A stretch of DNA of 64,000 bases from positions 1,178,001-1,242,000 of the forward strand of contig NZ_CP031056.1 in assembly GCF_003345295.1 (NCBI RefSeq). The letters run 5' to 3'. The position numbers were made by a program, and so were the translations under genes. Positions within the stretch are counted from its first letter, which is position 1; every line of letters starts with the position of its first letter. Shown here in pieces: positions 23,731-33,859 of this stretch. The notes under the pieces are model-generated. The model was not told the DNA's origin. It saw only the letters and a list, made by a program, of their open reading frames with translations, and ran no database searches. This stretch comes from Vibrio splendidus. Its GTDB lineage: Bacteria; Pseudomonadota; Gammaproteobacteria; Enterobacterales; Vibrionaceae.

Positions 23731-24294
23731 TTAGTTCAACTTGTTAAGCGTTGGGTATTCAGAGTTCTTGATGTCATCAATACTCTTAACAAACGGCTTC
23801 AAGTTTTGGAAAGTGGTTGGCAGCGTTGAGATTGCCTTTTTAGCTTCTAAGCGTGTTGCGTAATCACCGTAAAGTACGGTGAACCACTTAGTGCCGTTAA
23901 CCATTTTGTAGTTTTCCCAAACTGGTTGAGAAGTCGTAGGTAGCATTTTCACGAAAGAATCGACTTTACTCTGGCTGCCAACAGCAACAACTTGAACCGT
24001 GTAACCAAAACGCTGGTTCATATCTTGTTGTTTCTTCGTTGGGCCTGTCACTACTGCAACTGGCTTAGCTTTAGTCGTTTGAGTGACTTTCTGCTCAACA
24101 GGTTCGGTTCTGATCACGTTGACAACGTTTTCTTCAACAACGCCTGTTTGCTCAGATTGAGATACAACTGGAGCTTCAACTTTTGCCGTTTTGTACTCTT
24201 CTTGATAACTATCTGAAGTTACATTTGTAACGTAGTCGTCAGATACACATGCAGCCAAGAGCAGTGGCAAAGTCACAATTGCAAATTTTTTCAT
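23731..24294 (-). CDS. SPOR-domain lipoprotein
   Basis: This 187-residue lipoprotein has a signal with lipobox LLAAC at residues 12-16 (Cys16 would be lipidated). A Val/Glu/Thr-rich linker (20-100) leads to a C-terminal SPOR domain (about 110-180: FGYTVQVVAVGSQSKVDSFV, then WFTVLYGDYATRLEAKKAI). SPOR domains bind denuded glycan at division sites. Residues after the lipobox Cys are SD, so sorting signals for the outer membrane cannot be judged firmly. It stands as a single gene. Confidence 0.85.
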   Translation of the reverse strand: MKKFAIVTLPLLLAACVSDDYVTNVTSDSYQEEYKTAKVEAPVVSQSEQTGVVEENVVNVIRTEPVEQKVTQTTKAKPVAVVTGPTKKQQDMNQRFGYTVQVVAVGSQSKVDSFVKMLPTTSQPVWENYKMVNGTKWFTVLYGDYATRLEAKKAISTLPTTFQNLKPFVKSIDDIKNSEYPTLNKLN

Positions 24295-24504
24295 GGAAAG
24301 CTCTATATCCTTAATAATAATTACTATAAATCATGCCGATACGTCGGTTTAGAATCAAGTTAACTTTGAGATTATACACCATTAGTGGGTGACCTATTTC
24401 ACAAACTTTATGCAGTGTTTGCTTATTCATCTGAATTCGGTGAATTTGCCATCAACCCGCGAGTGAAAAGTAAGTTACGATGAACTTACGTGCATTGCTA
24501 GGAT

Positions 24505-27192
24505 ATGTCTATGAATCATCTTGATCCCCTCCTTAAACCCCGTTCAATCGCTGTTGTTGGTGCTTCTCAACGAGAAACGCGCGCGGGATATATCGTCATG
24601 AACAATTTGTTGCACGGGGATTTTAAAGGTGCGGTGATGCCCGTTACGCCAAAATATGACTCGGTGGCAGGCGTACTCTCATACAAGAACATTTTGTCAC
24701 TGCCTATCGTGCCTGACCTTGCGATTCTCTGTACCAATGCGACCCGTAATGTGGCCATTTTTGAAGAGCTGGCCGAGAAAGGCATAGCCTCTGTCATTGT
24801 GCTTTCTTCCGACATGCAGCAACAAAGCGATAATGGCGAAACGTATGATGCACGATGCCTAGCGATTGCTAAAAAACACAACATTCGGGTGCTTGGCTCC
24901 AATAGCTTGGGGATTATTGTCCCTTGGTTAAATTTGAATGCCTCTTTTTCTCCGGTAACTGCGCTGCCAGGTAAAATCGCCTTTGTTTCTCAGTCGGCTG
25001 CAGTGTGTACCACGATTCTCGATTGGGCGAACGACAAAGAGATTGGCTTCTCAGCGTTTATCTCGATAGGCAATGGCAGTGACATTGAATTCTCGGAACT
25101 CTTGGATTATCTGAGCACCGATTCTCACACCGAAGCGATATTGCTTTATGTCGATAGCATTACTGATGCGAGGCGCTTTATCTCTGCAGCGCGTGCAGCG
25201 TCACGCAACCGACGAATTCTAGTGCTCAAAGGCGGACGAACAGCGAAAGGCCGAGCAGCGGCCATGGCACATACTGGTGGTGCCGATACCTTAGACATTA
25301 TCTATGACTCTGCGATCCGACGCAGCGGTATGTTGCGAGTTAAGAACTTACATGAACTGTTTGCTGCGGTAGAGACACTGACTCATTCAGTGCCCTTGCG
25401 TGGCGAGCGCTTGGCTATTGTTACCAATGGTGGCGGCCCTGCAATTATGGCCGTGGACACCCTATTTGACCGCGGCGGTAAGCTCGCAGAGTTATCTGAA
25501 GATACGCTCGATAAACTCAGTAAGGTTTTGCCATCGAGTTGGTCTCATAGCAACCCTATCGACATTGTTGGCGATGCCGGCGATCAACGCTATATCGACA
25601 CCATAAACATCTTGCTCGATGGCGATGAAGCGGATGCCATTCTTATCATGCACAGCCCTTCTGCGGTCGCACATTCAGCCAAAACAGCAGAGCGAATTAT
25701 TGAGGCGATTAAAAAGCATCCTCGCCACAAGCGCTTTAATATCTTAACGAATTGGTCTGGTGAGTTAACCGCAAGGCCAGCGAGAAAGCTGTTTACGGAA
25801 GCGGGTTTCCCAACCTATCGAACGCCTGAAAGTTCAGTGGTCGCATTCATGCACTTGGTCGAGTACAGACGCAACCAACGTCAGTTAATGGAAACGCCGA
25901 CCACGGCAGAAAAAGTGCACATTGAAGACTTGGCAGATGCAAAAAATTGGATAGAACGTCAACTACTGGATAAAGAAACAGTTAGTCTTGATACCCATCA
26001 AAACAGTCAGTTTTTCAAGCACTTCAATCTTGATGTGTTGCCGACTTGGATTGCTTCCGACCCAAGTGAAGCGGTGCACATTGCTGAAACGATCGGTTAC
26101 CCGGTCGCCGTAAAACTTCGCTCGCCAGACATTGCGCATAAGTCGGACGTTCAAGGTGTGATGCTCAATTTACGAAACAGTAGTGAAGTCGCGAATGCCG
26201 CTCAGGCAATTCTCGATCGCTCTCAATTGTCGTTCCCCACCGCTCATATCCATGGCTTGTTGATTCAAGGTATGGCTAAACTTGCAGGTGGCCAAGAACT
26301 GCGAGTTAAGGTTACAACGGACGAAACCTTTGGCCCTATCATTTTACTTGGCCAAGGTGGCTCTGAGTGGGATGAATCGATTGATGCCGCGGCTGCTTTC
26401 CCACCGCTTAACATGACACTGGCGCGTTACTTGATCATTAGGGCGATAAAAAGTGGCAAGATTCGCCTGCAAAAACTGCCTAACCCGATCGACATTGAAG
26501 GGCTCTCTGAGTTGCTGGTTCGTATATCGCAAATGGTAGTGGATTGCCCTGAAATACATGATTTGGATATCCACCCAGTACTAGCCAATGGTGACAAGTT
26601 CACGATATTAGATGCCGATATCATCTTGAAAGCGTACGAAGGCGATCCACAAGAACGTCTTGCGATTCGCCCTTATCCGGTCGAGCTTGAAGAGAATATC
26701 GTACTCAAGGACGGCACCGAAGTGTTGCTACGCCCTATTCTTCCTGAAGATGAACCGCTTCATGCTGACTTTATTAATCGCGTATCTAAAGAGGATCTGT
26801 ATAAGCGTTTCTTTAGTGATGTTGGTGAATTCAATCATGAGGCGTTGGCGAACTTTACTCAGATTGATTTTGATAGAGAAATCGCGTTTGTGGTGGTTCG
26901 TAAGGAACAAGGTGTGCCTGCGATTATTGGTGTATCGAGAGCGCTAATTAACCCAGAGAACACCGATGCCGAGTTCGCGATTCTGATACGTTCCGATCTG
27001 AAAGGTGTCGGCTTAGGTCGTATTCTTATGACTAAGGTTATTGATTACTGCCGTGCGAAGCAGACTAAACAGATGTCGGGCATGACGATGCCAACGAATA
27101 GAGGGATGCTGACACTAGCTCAAAAGCTCGGCTTCGAGCTAGATATCAGTTTTGAAGATGGTACTGCAGATATGGTGTTACCGTTACTTTAA
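24505..27192 (+). CDS. pat: Protein lysine acetyltransferase Pat (ADP-forming acyl-CoA synthetase-like + GNAT)
   Basis: The product has 895 residues. An N-terminal CoA-binding Rossmann domain (PRSIAVVGASQRETRAG) and a succinyl-CoA ligase-like region (VTNGGGPAIMAVD...HSNPIDIVGDA) are followed by an ATP-grasp subdomain (PVAVKLRSPDIAHKSDVQG). A C-terminal GNAT domain follows (about 735-895, with RSDLKGVGLGRILMTKVI). This is the PatZ/YfiQ architecture, which acetylates metabolic enzymes such as acetyl-CoA synthetase. Length matches E. coli PatZ (886). An in-frame start at 24511 is equally possible. Its 3' end overlaps the convergent LysR gene by 9 bp. Confidence 0.92.
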   Translation: MSMNHLDPLLKPRSIAVVGASQRETRAGYIVMNNLLHGDFKGAVMPVTPKYDSVAGVLSYKNILSLPIVPDLAILCTNATRNVAIFEELAEKGIASVIVLSSDMQQQSDNGETYDARCLAIAKKHNIRVLGSNSLGIIVPWLNLNASFSPVTALPGKIAFVSQSAAVCTTILDWANDKEIGFSAFISIGNGSDIEFSELLDYLSTDSHTEAILLYVDSITDARRFISAARAASRNRRILVLKGGRTAKGRAAAMAHTGGADTLDIIYDSAIRRSGMLRVKNLHELFAAVETLTHSVPLRGERLAIVTNGGGPAIMAVDTLFDRGGKLAELSEDTLDKLSKVLPSSWSHSNPIDIVGDAGDQRYIDTINILLDGDEADAILIMHSPSAVAHSAKTAERIIEAIKKHPRHKRFNILTNWSGELTARPARKLFTEAGFPTYRTPESSVVAFMHLVEYRRNQRQLMETPTTAEKVHIEDLADAKNWIERQLLDKETVSLDTHQNSQFFKHFNLDVLPTWIASDPSEAVHIAETIGYPVAVKLRSPDIAHKSDVQGVMLNLRNSSEVANAAQAILDRSQLSFPTAHIHGLLIQGMAKLAGGQELRVKVTTDETFGPIILLGQGGSEWDESIDAAAAFPPLNMTLARYLIIRAIKSGKIRLQKLPNPIDIEGLSELLVRISQMVVDCPEIHDLDIHPVLANGDKFTILDADIILKAYEGDPQERLAIRPYPVELEENIVLKDGTEVLLRPILPEDEPLHADFINRVSKEDLYKRFFSDVGEFNHEALANFTQIDFDREIAFVVVRKEQGVPAIIGVSRALINPENTDAEFAILIRSDLKGVGLGRILMTKVIDYCRAKQTKQMSGMTMPTNRGMLTLAQKLGFELDISFEDGTADMVLPLL

Positions 27193-28071
27193 CGCCCATG
27201 TCTTTTTAAGATGTTGGATACACCAAGACTTGGCGTCGCCCATTTTGTTGCGTCGCCAAGCCATGACGATATCGATCGGCTGTGGTTCTGTACCCGAAAT
27301 CTGCTGTAGAACGCCAGATTCAATCAGCGGCTTAGCAATACTACTCGGCAAGGTGCCAATCCCTAATCCAGTTGTTAGAGCCTCCACCTTTGCAGGGAAG
27401 CTTGTTACGGTTAAACGAGGTTGTTTCTCTAGAATGTTGCGACTTAACGCTGGTTGATCGCGTGCAGTATCCGCAATTGCAATAACCCTGTAACTTTCCC
27501 TCGCTTTTTGATCGAAATCGCCAGAGCGCTTATGCACGTAGTGGTTTGTTGCAGCGACCCATACCATTTCCATCTTACCAATGATGTCACTTTTCATATC
27601 GTTTGGAATCGTGTCGAGCTTGGGACATACCAATAGATCGGCTCGGCCATCTGTCAGGGATTCCCAACATCCGGCTAAGATCTCTTCTTGTAAGCGAACA
27701 CGTGTTTTGCTGATTTTCCCTAGTTCGTCGACCAACGGGAAGAAATTGGCAATAGGAATGATGCCATCAAAGGCAATGGTTAAATCTAGCTCCCAGCCAT
27801 TAGCAAGAATACTCGCATCGTTAACGAGTTGTTCAGTGGCACCAAGAATGATTCTACCTTGCTCTAATATTAACTGCCCCGCTTCCGTGAAATTTGCACG
27901 GTGGCCTGAGCGATCAAAAATCATGATATCTAAGTCTTGCTCTAACTTCTGGATTTGATAACTCAATGAAGAAGGCGCTCGGTCCAGTTCATTCGCTGCA
28001 GCTGCGAAACTCCCACGACGATCAATGGCATCTAATATGTGTAATGCTTCAAGTGTTATTGGACTATGCAT
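27184..28071 (-). CDS. LysR-family transcriptional regulator
   Basis: The product has 295 residues. The N-terminal winged helix-turn-helix (residues 3-62, with GSFAAAANELDRAPSSLSYQIQKLEQDL) is typical. The C-terminal effector domain follows (ELDLTIAFDGIIP). It resembles regulators of the AaeR/DhaM-type group, but the target is unknown. It is divergent from hutA over a 224-bp spacer that also holds the Fur boxes. Confidence 0.9.
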   Translation of the reverse strand: MHSPITLEALHILDAIDRRGSFAAAANELDRAPSSLSYQIQKLEQDLDIMIFDRSGHRANFTEAGQLILEQGRIILGATEQLVNDASILANGWELDLTIAFDGIIPIANFFPLVDELGKISKTRVRLQEEILAGCWESLTDGRADLLVCPKLDTIPNDMKSDIIGKMEMVWVAATNHYVHKRSGDFDQKARESYRVIAIADTARDQPALSRNILEKQPRLTVTSFPAKVEALTTGLGIGTLPSSIAKPLIESGVLQQISGTEPQPIDIVMAWRRNKMGDAKSWCIQHLKKTWALK

Positions 28072-28188
28072 AGCTTTCCTATTTTATAAATGAGACTTGA
28101 ATCACAAAAACAGAAGCATTCAGGCTATGAATGGAACTGTAAAAGTCTTTTTAATACAGATATTTAAGATTGTTAATTATGAATTAGT

Positions 28189-28236
28189 TGATAATATTGA
28201 AAATTATTTAAATGCAAATAATAGTAATTATCATTT
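28189..28236 (+). promoter_or_regulatory. Fur boxes upstream of hutA
   Basis: AAATAATAGTAATTATCATTT (28216-28236) is a close match to the Fur consensus GATAATGATAATCATTATC. A second weaker match (GATAATATTGAAAATTATTT, 28190-28209) lies just upstream. The 28072-28295 spacer is very AT-rich. Confidence 0.75.
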
Positions 28237-28295
28237 AGATCCAATATTATCTTTCGCAAATCAAGATAATACTATGGAACTAAGGTAACTATCAG

Positions 28296-30431
28296 ATGTA
28301 TAAGCAATCCCTACTCTCTGCTTCAATCGTTTTAGCGCTTTCATCAACATCAGCCTTTGCTGACGATTATGCCCTATTTGATGAGGTTGTTGTATCTTCG
28401 ACTCGTACTAATCAACAACTTGAAGATGTTGCTGCATCGGTAACTGTGATTAACGATAAAGATATCGAAAAAAACATGGTAACGGATGTAAACGATTTAT
28501 TTAAGTACACACCAGGTGTCACCGTCACTACGAATTCTCGTCAGGGGATTCAAGGTATTAATATTCGTGGTATGGAAGGTAACCGAGTAAAGGTTATCGT
28601 TGATGGAGTATCACAAACTAGCCAATTTACCCCGAGTGGTACTCAGTCATATAACTTCATCAACTCTTCGCGCGTTGATATTGATACGGACATGTTGAAG
28701 TCTGTAGAGATAGTTAAAGGTGCGGCTTCTTCTCTTTACGGTTCAGACGCTATTGGTGGTATTGCTGCGTTTGAAACAAAAGACCCAAGTGACTTTTTAA
28801 AAGGCAAAGATTTCGGGGGGCACGCGAAGTTCAACTACTCTTCATCTGATAACACATTTAGCGAATCTGTTGCCTTAGCGAATCGTATTGGAGATCTTGA
28901 AACGCTAGTTGCTTATACTCGCAGGGATGGTGAGCAAACTGAAAACTTCGGTACACCTAATGAGCAAGACACTCAAAACAACAACTTACTGGTTAAGCTT
29001 CAATATCAATTAAATGAACAACATCGTTTAGAATTCTCAGGTAATTTTATCGAGAATTCAGGTGATACCGATTTAAATAGCTCAAGCTACACCGGTTACA
29101 CTGGCGAAGATTCGACTAGTCAACAACAAATTGGTATCAAACATATTTGGGATGCTAACTTAGCGTTTGCCGACACCGTGACTTGGCAAGCTGACTGGTT
29201 GAGCAAAGAAGAAAATGGCGTAACTAATCGTACATCTAAGGGTGGTAGTATGTTCTTACCGCCAGCTGGCAACGTTCAGAAAAAGGACTATATCTACGAA
29301 GATAAAGGTTACCAGCTTGATGTGCAATTCGATAAGTTCTTCATGACAGGTAATGTAGAAAATTACTTTATCTATGGTGCTTCATATTCGGACAAAGATA
29401 TTAAAAACGTTAATAACGAATATAACTCAATCAGTGCAGACCAAGTTATCTTCTATATTCCTTCAGCATCAGAAAGAAAGTATGGATTTTTTGCACAAAA
29501 TGAAATGACGATCGGAAATTGGATGATTACTCCGGGGGTTCGTTTTGACGGCTTTGAAACGGATCCTGGTGATACAAGCCAAAACCCAAGTGGAAACCCT
29601 GAAGAAGCTTATGCAAAATATTCAGACTCAGCTGTAACTGGACGCTTAGGTACAACTTACACGCTTAATGACGAAAATAAGATCTTCGGTCAAATTAGCC
29701 AAGGATTCAGAGCTCCTGATTTCCAAGAGCTTTACTATTCATTTGGTAATCCAGCTCACGGTTATGTTAATGCCCCTAACCCAGATTTAGAAGCTGAAGA
29801 AAGTATTTCATACGAGCTAGGTTGGCGCCACAACACAAATTATTCATCAAGTGAAATCGCTATCTTCTACAGCGACTATGATAACTTTATTGATACTCAG
29901 CCTGTTAGTGGTTCTGGCTCTCCTATGGATCCGACAGTCTATAAGAATATCAACATTGATGAAGCAGTAATCAAAGGTATCGAGGCTTCAAACACGTTGT
30001 CTTGGAATAGCTTCATGCCGGTACAAGGTGTGAGTACCCGTGTTGCAGCTACGTACACAGAAGGTGAAGACGGTGAAGGTAACCCTCTTAACAGTGTGAA
30101 TCCTTGGAATGCTGTAGTTGGATTTAACTATGATGCTCCTTCAGCGTTATGGGGTACATCACTTAACATTAGTTATACAGCTGGCAAGAAGTCTAGTGAT
30201 ATAAATAGCGCGGGTCTTAAAGACGAAATTCTACCGACTGATTCTGCAACAGTAGTTGACCTAACTGCATACTACTTGCCGATGAAGGACCTTACGCTTA
30301 GAGCTGGTCTTTTCAACGTTACGGATGAAGAGTACTATTCATGGAATGATGTTCGTGGATTCTCACAAGAAGATAAAGATTACACGCAAGCTGGTCGTAA
30401 CTGGTCAGTCACCGCTAAATACGAATTCTAA
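28296..30431 (+). CDS. hutA: TonB-dependent haem/haemoglobin receptor HutA
   Basis: The product has 711 residues. A signal peptide (cleavage after SAFA) leads to a TonB-box-like DEVVVSSTRTNQQLED. The plug domain includes GIQGINIRGMEGNRVKVIVDGV and VEIVKGAASSLYGSDAIGG. A 22-stranded barrel ends with terminal Phe (SVTAKYEF). FRAPDFQELYYSFGNP near residue 470 carries the FRAP motif of haem receptors. It is under Fur boxes and transports haem across the outer membrane under iron limitation. The identity as HutA rests on sequence pattern and chromosomal context. Confidence 0.88.
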   Translation: MYKQSLLSASIVLALSSTSAFADDYALFDEVVVSSTRTNQQLEDVAASVTVINDKDIEKNMVTDVNDLFKYTPGVTVTTNSRQGIQGINIRGMEGNRVKVIVDGVSQTSQFTPSGTQSYNFINSSRVDIDTDMLKSVEIVKGAASSLYGSDAIGGIAAFETKDPSDFLKGKDFGGHAKFNYSSSDNTFSESVALANRIGDLETLVAYTRRDGEQTENFGTPNEQDTQNNNLLVKLQYQLNEQHRLEFSGNFIENSGDTDLNSSSYTGYTGEDSTSQQQIGIKHIWDANLAFADTVTWQADWLSKEENGVTNRTSKGGSMFLPPAGNVQKKDYIYEDKGYQLDVQFDKFFMTGNVENYFIYGASYSDKDIKNVNNEYNSISADQVIFYIPSASERKYGFFAQNEMTIGNWMITPGVRFDGFETDPGDTSQNPSGNPEEAYAKYSDSAVTGRLGTTYTLNDENKIFGQISQGFRAPDFQELYYSFGNPAHGYVNAPNPDLEAEESISYELGWRHNTNYSSSEIAIFYSDYDNFIDTQPVSGSGSPMDPTVYKNINIDEAVIKGIEASNTLSWNSFMPVQGVSTRVAATYTEGEDGEGNPLNSVNPWNAVVGFNYDAPSALWGTSLNISYTAGKKSSDINSAGLKDEILPTDSATVVDLTAYYLPMKDLTLRAGLFNVTDEEYYSWNDVRGFSQEDKDYTQAGRNWSVTAKYEF

Positions 30432-30475
30432 TTCGTTAGAAAGCTGAACCACAGAAACGTATACAGCAGATACTA

Positions 30476-30503
30476 AAAAGCCAGCTAAACGCTGGCTTTT
30501 ATT
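30476..30503 (+). terminator. Terminator of hutA
   Basis: The stem AAGCCAGC-taaac-GCTGGCTT is followed by TTATTATTT. Confidence 0.9.
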
Positions 30504-30542
30504 ATTTCACTAAAAATTGTATAGAAAAGGGATAAAGTGAAA

Positions 30543-30617
30543 TTACTTCTCTGCCATCTCTTTCTTAACCATTACTGCAGCAGCAATGATGAAAGTGATA
30601 ATTAGGCCTAGTTCCAT
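30543..30617 (-). CDS. 24-residue small membrane protein
   Basis: The minus-strand ORF from ATG 30617 to TAA 30543 encodes MELGLIITFIIAAAVMVKKE followed by MAEK: a single hydrophobic helix with a charged C-terminus. GGAG lies 7 nt upstream. It is too short for usual gene callers. I do not know a named family. The strong ribosome binding site and clean TM layout support it. Confidence 0.55.
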   Translation of the reverse strand: MELGLIITFIIAAAVMVKKEMAEK

Positions 30618-30730
30618 GATTAACTCCAAAGAAAATTAACATTAAACATATAATTCGCGAGCATGATAACAACAACCGATACAGAATGATACTTTTTAAC
30701 CACTAATTCACTTTTTATTCGATTTAGATC

Positions 30731-30757
30731 AAAAAAGATGCCCTAAAGCATCTTTTT
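30731..30757 (-). terminator. Terminator of galE
   Basis: The symmetric stem AAAAAGATGC-cctaaa-GCATCTTTTT lies 30 bp beyond the galE stop and can work in both directions. Confidence 0.85.
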
Positions 30758-30786
30758 GTATATTAATCATTCATGAAACTACTAGA

Positions 30787-31800
30787 TCAACCAGGGAAAC
30801 CATTAGGGTTCGTTGACTGCCAGCGCCATGTATCTTCCGTCATTTCAGTCAATGTACGCGTCGCATTCCAGCCCAGCTCTTTCTGAGCTTTAGCAGGGTC
30901 TGCCCAACATTCTGCGATATCACCAGGGCGACGATCGACCAGTTTATAAGGGACTTGTTTACCGCTCGCTTTCTCGAACGCTTTAACCATATCTAATACA
31001 CTCGAACCGTTACCAGTGCCAAGGTTGTAGATATGAAGACCGTCTTTACGCCCTACTTTCTCAAGCGCTGCAATATGGCCATCAGACAGATCCATGACGT
31101 GAATGTAATCACGAACACCAGTCCCATCTTTTGTTGGATAATCGCTACCAAATACCGATAGGAATTCACGGCGGCCCACGGCTACTTGAGAGACAAATGG
31201 CATTAGGTTATTTGGAATACCTTGCGGGTCTTCACCTAGCTCACCACTTGGGTGTGAACCTACTGGGTTAAAGTAACGCAGCAGTGTAATGCTCCAATCT
31301 GGATTGGCTTTTTGGAAATCGGTTAAGCACTCTTCAACCATTAGCTTACTACGACCGTAAGGATTGGTCGCGCTTGTTGGAAAATCTTCTGTGATAGGCA
31401 CACTCGCAGGATCGCCGTAGACCGTTGCTGAAGAGCTGAATACTAAGGTTTTCACACCAGCGTCACGCATTGCATCAACAAGAACTAACGTACCGTTCAC
31501 GTTATTGTCATAGTATTCAAGTGGCTTAGCCACAGATTCACCAACCGCCTTTAGACCAGCGAAATGAATAACGGCTTCAATGTTGTGTTGCTTCATGGTT
31601 TCAGTCAAAAGCGCTTTATCACGAACGTCACCTTCAATGAAATTAGGGCGAACACCAGATACTTTTTCGATACGCTCTAGAACGCTTGGTTTACTGTTAT
31701 ACAAGCTATCAAAAAGTACAGGTGTCATTCCTGCGTTGATCATCTGGATACTTGTATGGCTACCGATGTAACCCATGCCACCTGTAACTAAAACATTCAT
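30787..31800 (-). CDS. galE: UDP-glucose 4-epimerase
   Basis: The product has 337 residues. The NAD-binding start MNVLVTGGMGYIGSHTSIQM, the catalytic Ser/Tyr/Lys triad region (FSSSATVYGDP and NPYGRSKLMVEE) and RYFNPVGSHPSG are all intact. It interconverts UDP-glucose and UDP-galactose for galactose use or surface polysaccharide. It stands alone here rather than with galKT. Confidence 0.95.
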   Translation of the reverse strand: MNVLVTGGMGYIGSHTSIQMINAGMTPVLFDSLYNSKPSVLERIEKVSGVRPNFIEGDVRDKALLTETMKQHNIEAVIHFAGLKAVGESVAKPLEYYDNNVNGTLVLVDAMRDAGVKTLVFSSSATVYGDPASVPITEDFPTSATNPYGRSKLMVEECLTDFQKANPDWSITLLRYFNPVGSHPSGELGEDPQGIPNNLMPFVSQVAVGRREFLSVFGSDYPTKDGTGVRDYIHVMDLSDGHIAALEKVGRKDGLHIYNLGTGNGSSVLDMVKAFEKASGKQVPYKLVDRRPGDIAECWADPAKAQKELGWNATRTLTEMTEDTWRWQSTNPNGFPG

Positions 31801-31885
31801 GTTTAGCAGACCTTTTAATTAAAAATATTCAACCTATCACTTATGATACAACAACTTAGGTAGAGGTCACAAACGCCTACGGCTA

Positions 31886-33859
31886 TTAACTATCACGAGA
31901 GAACACAAATTGACCTTTTCCTTTGCGTTTTGCTTGGTACATCGCCTCATCGGCAACCTTTAGGATCACGTCTATATCACGCTCTGAACCATCAACTAAG
32001 TGTATGCCCAAGCTCGCTCCAACATGAAGCGAGCGCTGTTTATGGGTTACTTCTTGCCCGATCAGCTCCAACAGTCGCTCCGCTAACTTTGCTAACAAGA
32101 CTTTGTTGGTTTGTTTAATAATAAGAACAAATTCATCACCCGACAAACGTGCTACCAAATCTCCTGCACGAACTTGAGATAGCAACCGGCTCGATACTGC
32201 TTTGAGGATTTCGTCGCCCGCATCGTGTCCATAGTTATCATTAACGTGTTTAAAGCCATCGAGATCCAAATAGATAACCGCGAAGTGTTGATTAGAATAA
32301 TGGCTAGACGTGACTACATCATCCATCACTTTATACAGCTGAGCTCTGTTGGCCAAACCCGTTAATGCGTCGTGATGAGCCAAGTGTTCGAGCCTTTCCA
32401 TCTCTTTGACATTAGATAAATCAGACAATGTGAGTACCATATCGAACTCGTCTTTCTCGTTGTCTGACGAAACTCGATTCACTTTTACAAACATTGGAAC
32501 CAAAGTGCCGGATGCACTCTTCTCCCATACCTCGCCTTGCCACTGCCCATAATTTTCCAATGAACTGCGAATTGTCGGCATTAGGGATGAAAATTGTTGC
32601 CAAGAAAAAACGTCAAATGGTGTTTTGCCCACCAGCAGATCGGCGTGATAACCGAGAAGTTTGGTGACAGCTGGGTTAACCATGGTAATTACGTTGGATG
32701 AATTCAGTACGATTAAGCCGTCTTTGCTGTTCTCAAAAACACCCGCAGCTATACGCTGGCGACTCATGGCCGTTTCCATCCCCGTGACATCTTGGATTGC
32801 ATAAAGAATACGACCGTGCTTTGGCAACGAACGGCTACTCACACGAAGCCAGCGTTTTGAGTTAAAGAGATCGGTGGTTTCGAGTAGTTCGTCATTCAGC
32901 TCAATATTGGCGTCGATAACCTCTTGTAAGAACCCAGTTTGCTTTGTCGAGATCAACTCTTGGATCAATAAATTTTCAAGAAACGCTTCGGTACACTTAA
33001 AAATGTCACGAGTGGCAGCGTTCGCATGAACGATGAACCCTTTTTCATCGGCTACCAACAACGAGTGCTGAACAGTTTCAATTACCTCATTCGCAAACGA
33101 CTTTTCTTCTTGTAGTTTATCTAGCGTAAAATTGATTTGGTTGTCGCGATGTTGAAGTCTTTCGAGCATGGTATTAAAAGCTCGAACCAGATCCCCTATC
33201 TCATCGTGGTTCGTTGCGACTAATTTTTGTTGTTCAGAACGACGTTCAACAAAGGCTTGCATCGCCTCATTAAGGTCAAACATCGGTTCGATAATCAAGC
33301 GTTGAACCAATTTGACCAGTACCCCGCCTAAGATCACCAGAAACAGCAAGTAGACGGCCGCAACCTTGAAAATATTCGTTAAGATCATATTAAACGTCTC
33401 TTTTGATATTGTCACTCTCAAGTTAGCGATCACAGCGTCATCCAGCGTCACCGGAACAAGCAAAAAGATGAAATTCTCGGAGATGGAAAATTGGTGATCC
33501 GCGATGTCATTTAATTCATCTGTATTCGGCCTTGGAACCAGCGTATTACTCACTTGATAACTCGCAAAAAGCTGTTCGTTAATGTCATAGAGCTTCACCC
33601 TGACGATATCTTTATCCGCAACGAAGGCTGACAAAATCTCCTGAGCCGAAGATTTATCCTCAAATAGAATCGCGGCTTGTAGGTTATAAGCAACACCTTG
33701 TGCTAACACTTTAACTCGCTGAATAAGACTCTCTTTCTCTCGCTCAAAAGTGACAGTGTAATTAACTGATTGAATCGTCACAAAAGTAACCGCGATGAAG
33801 ATGACAATCGGTAATATCAGCTTGTTTTTAATCGATAAATTATTAATGAAAGACAACAT
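31886..33859 (-). CDS. HAMP-PAS diguanylate cyclase
   Basis: The product has 657 residues. TM helices at about 13-33 and 165-188 bracket a periplasmic domain (DIVRVKLYDINEQLFASYQ, CHASE8-like). HAMP follows (to about 245), then two PAS-type segments (about 260-360 and 370-490). The GGDEF domain (about 500-655) has HHDALTGLANRAQLY and ARLSGDEFVLI. SGDEF replaces GGDEF, a common active variant, and RAGD five residues upstream is an I-site. It is the last gene of the TonB receptor-YfiR-GGDEF operon. Its ATG overlaps the YfiR stop (TAATG). It parallels the YfiN/YfiR pairing, in which YfiR represses a cyclase. Confidence 0.9.
   Translation of the reverse strand: MLSFINNLSIKNKLILPIVIFIAVTFVTIQSVNYTVTFEREKESLIQRVKVLAQGVAYNLQAAILFEDKSSAQEILSAFVADKDIVRVKLYDINEQLFASYQVSNTLVPRPNTDELNDIADHQFSISENFIFLLVPVTLDDAVIANLRVTISKETFNMILTNIFKVAAVYLLFLVILGGVLVKLVQRLIIEPMFDLNEAMQAFVERRSEQQKLVATNHDEIGDLVRAFNTMLERLQHRDNQINFTLDKLQEEKSFANEVIETVQHSLLVADEKGFIVHANAATRDIFKCTEAFLENLLIQELISTKQTGFLQEVIDANIELNDELLETTDLFNSKRWLRVSSRSLPKHGRILYAIQDVTGMETAMSRQRIAAGVFENSKDGLIVLNSSNVITMVNPAVTKLLGYHADLLVGKTPFDVFSWQQFSSLMPTIRSSLENYGQWQGEVWEKSASGTLVPMFVKVNRVSSDNEKDEFDMVLTLSDLSNVKEMERLEHLAHHDALTGLANRAQLYKVMDDVVTSSHYSNQHFAVIYLDLDGFKHVNDNYGHDAGDEILKAVSSRLLSQVRAGDLVARLSGDEFVLIIKQTNKVLLAKLAERLLELIGQEVTHKQRSLHVGASLGIHLVDGSERDIDVILKVADEAMYQAKRKGKGQFVFSRDS

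Noticed and set aside
28097..28288. 63-codon plus-strand frame before hutA
   Set aside because: It covers the Fur boxes and AT-rich promoter region and has Asn/Ile-rich random composition; it is more likely regulatory DNA.
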